Assembly (NCBI GenBank): GCA_002309875.1
Contig: DBYM01000053.1
Span: forward strand, 18,310 to 24,607
Origin: Cyanobacteria bacterium UBA1186
Lineage (GTDB): Bacteria; Cyanobacteriota; Vampirovibrionia; Gastranaerophilales; Gastranaerophilaceae
DNA length: 6,298 nucleotides
Direction: 5' to 3'
Each line of letters begins with the position of its first letter. Position 1 is the first letter of the stretch. The notes below the pieces were generated by a model. That model saw only the letters and a list, made by a program, of their open reading frames with translations, made no database searches and had not been told where the DNA came from. Below, in pieces: positions 5,651 to 6,298 of this stretch. Position numbers and translations under genes: made by a program.

Positions 5651-5677
5651 TAAAGTTTTTCGGGAAAATGCCGTTAT
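5651..5677 (+). promoter_or_regulatory. Second sigma-28 promoter, upstream of two unknown genes
   Basis: TAAAGTTT starts at 5651, and after 11 more bases GCCGTTAT occupies 5670-5677. The enteric FliA consensus is TAAAGTTT, 11 bases, GCCGATAA, so the -35 block and the spacing are exact and the -10 keeps GCCG. Exactly 36 bases lie between the -10 and the ATG at 5714, the same as for the flagellin gene. The predicted transcription start is near 5684. Confidence 0.85.
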
Positions 5678-5713
5678 GTAACATGAATATATATATATTA
5701 TTAAGGAGAAATT

Positions 5714-6013
5714 ATGGATTTTGACAAGTATTCTATGTATTCAAAGAGTTCGTCATTTGACTACGGACAGCAGCAGGAGGTTACAAAAGTATTGGCGAAA
5801 CTTGAAGAATTACGCAATTTCAGAACAGAGTCGGAAGTAAAAAAATTCCTGTCGGACAATTGGCAGATTAAAGGCGACGTCTGGAATTATACATTAGCCA
5901 ACAATATTATTATGCACGTTTATAACGGAAGCGAGTTTTTCAACGTTACATACGAAAACTTTGATGAGAAAAACAGAGTCATCAGAGCATTTAATTATAT
6001 TAAAAATAACTAG
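5714..6013 (+). CDS. Unknown 99-residue protein under sigma-28 control
   Basis: I do not recognise this protein. Residues 1-20 are Ser/Tyr/Gln-rich and probably flexible. Residues 20-48 form a charged amphipathic helix with Leu/Val spacing (VTKVLAKLEELRNF and on). Residues 50-83 have beta-like character with W50, W57 and aromatic-rich strands, and a short basic end follows. There is no signal peptide, Cys or membrane segment. The ATG at 5714 has AAGGAG 5 bases upstream. The gene is 20 bases before the next gene on the same strand, and both follow the sigma-28 promoter, so a role in late flagellar assembly, motility or chemotaxis is inferred. The size suits a flagellar chaperone or secreted cap-type factor, but no FliS, FliT or FlgM signature is evident. 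Confidence 0.82.
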   Translation: MDFDKYSMYSKSSSFDYGQQQEVTKVLAKLEELRNFRTESEVKKFLSDNWQIKGDVWNYTLANNIIMHVYNGSEFFNVTYENFDEKNRVIRAFNYIKNN

Positions 6014-6033
6014 TTTAGACGGGAGTATCTAAT

Positions 6034-6298
6034 ATGTCATTAGTTAATATTTTTTCGAAAACATTTAAACAAATTGACGGCTTTCAAAACAAGTCCAGAA
6101 GCGGACAGGTAGAGAAAGAGCAGGAAAAAGAAAATAAAACTTCAGGTCTTGGCAGTGCATCTCTTGCAAAAGCGCTTGGAGATATGCGCAAATCAGATGT
6201 TGCTAAATTGGCCGAAAGACTGAGAAGTGAAGGGATTGAATCAAAAGAAACAAGAAACGGCGGAACGATAACAACTTCTTTTACCGAAGACGGCGTCG
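6034..6298 (+). CDS. Unknown protein, N-terminal part (cut by window edge)
   Basis: The first 88 codons are visible and stay open to the edge. Residues 1-18 (MSLVNIFSKTFKQIDGFQ) look amphipathic. Residues 19-40 are a charged, probably disordered Lys/Glu/Gln linker. Residues 42-68 are likely helical (SLAKALGDMRKSDVAKLAER), followed by a Thr-rich stretch with beta character (TITTSFTEDG, 78-87). There is no signal peptide or membrane segment. The ATG at 6034 has GGGAG 8 bases upstream (6021-6025). The gene follows the 99-residue gene by 20 bases with no terminator, so it should share the sigma-28 promoter. I do not recognise it. The disordered N-terminus would suit an exported flagellar substrate or a regulator, but that is a guess. 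Confidence 0.75.
   Translation, partial: MSLVNIFSKTFKQIDGFQNKSRSGQVEKEQEKENKTSGLGSASLAKALGDMRKSDVAKLAERLRSEGIESKETRNGGTITTSFTEDGV

Noticed and set aside
1..6298. CRISPR array, defence island, prophage or insertion sequence
   Set aside because: No regularly spaced repeats, no Cas-, nuclease-, integrase- or transposase-like proteins and no phage structural genes were seen on either strand.

Overview
The window reads as part of a low-GC chromosome of a flagellated bacterium with strong AAGGAG-type ribosome binding sites. My best guess is a gut member of the Gastranaerophilales (Vampirovibrionia, formerly Melainabacteria). That rests on the mix of a flagellin, a rubrerythrin for anaerobic oxidative defence, and several otherwise unrelated proteins with short N-terminal extensions carrying an F-x-G or FK-type motif, a style I associate with that lineage. 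This is inference from style, not proof. No tRNA, rRNA, CRISPR array, transposase or phage gene is visible.

Layout. (1) Positions 1-212, minus: the first 70 codons of a flagellin, running off the left edge, with a near-consensus sigma-28 (FliA/SigD) promoter at 249-275. (2) Positions 213-692: a 480-base non-coding gap with a long hairpin and then a C-rich repetitive tract (three C/G hairpins, heptanucleotide repeats, C8 and C9 runs). (3) Positions 693-1265, plus: rubrerythrin, ending in a bidirectional terminator shared with the convergent genes on the other strand. (4) Positions 1314-4092, minus: in transcription order, an unknown 130-aa protein, an aldose 1-epimerase with an N-terminal extension, an unknown protein with 17-residue tandem repeats, and a translationally coupled HEAT-like helical protein. 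(5) Positions 4203-5615, plus: a large exported protein with three repeats of about 110 residues and a C-terminal membrane anchor, apparently made from a leaderless mRNA. (6) Positions 5714-6298, plus: two unknown small genes, the second cut by the right edge, behind a second sigma-28 promoter.

The most interesting signal is that the flagellin and the uncharacterised pair at 5714-6298 carry the same kind of sigma-28 promoter. Both have TAAA, 15 bases and a GCCGxxAT-like -10, and in both exactly 36 bases separate the -10 from the start codon. This predicts that the two unknown genes belong to the late flagellar regulon. The other items worth attention are the three-repeat anchored exoprotein with its leaderless start and overlapping divergent promoters, the possible lineage-specific N-terminal motif, and the repetitive C-rich spacer upstream of rubrerythrin.
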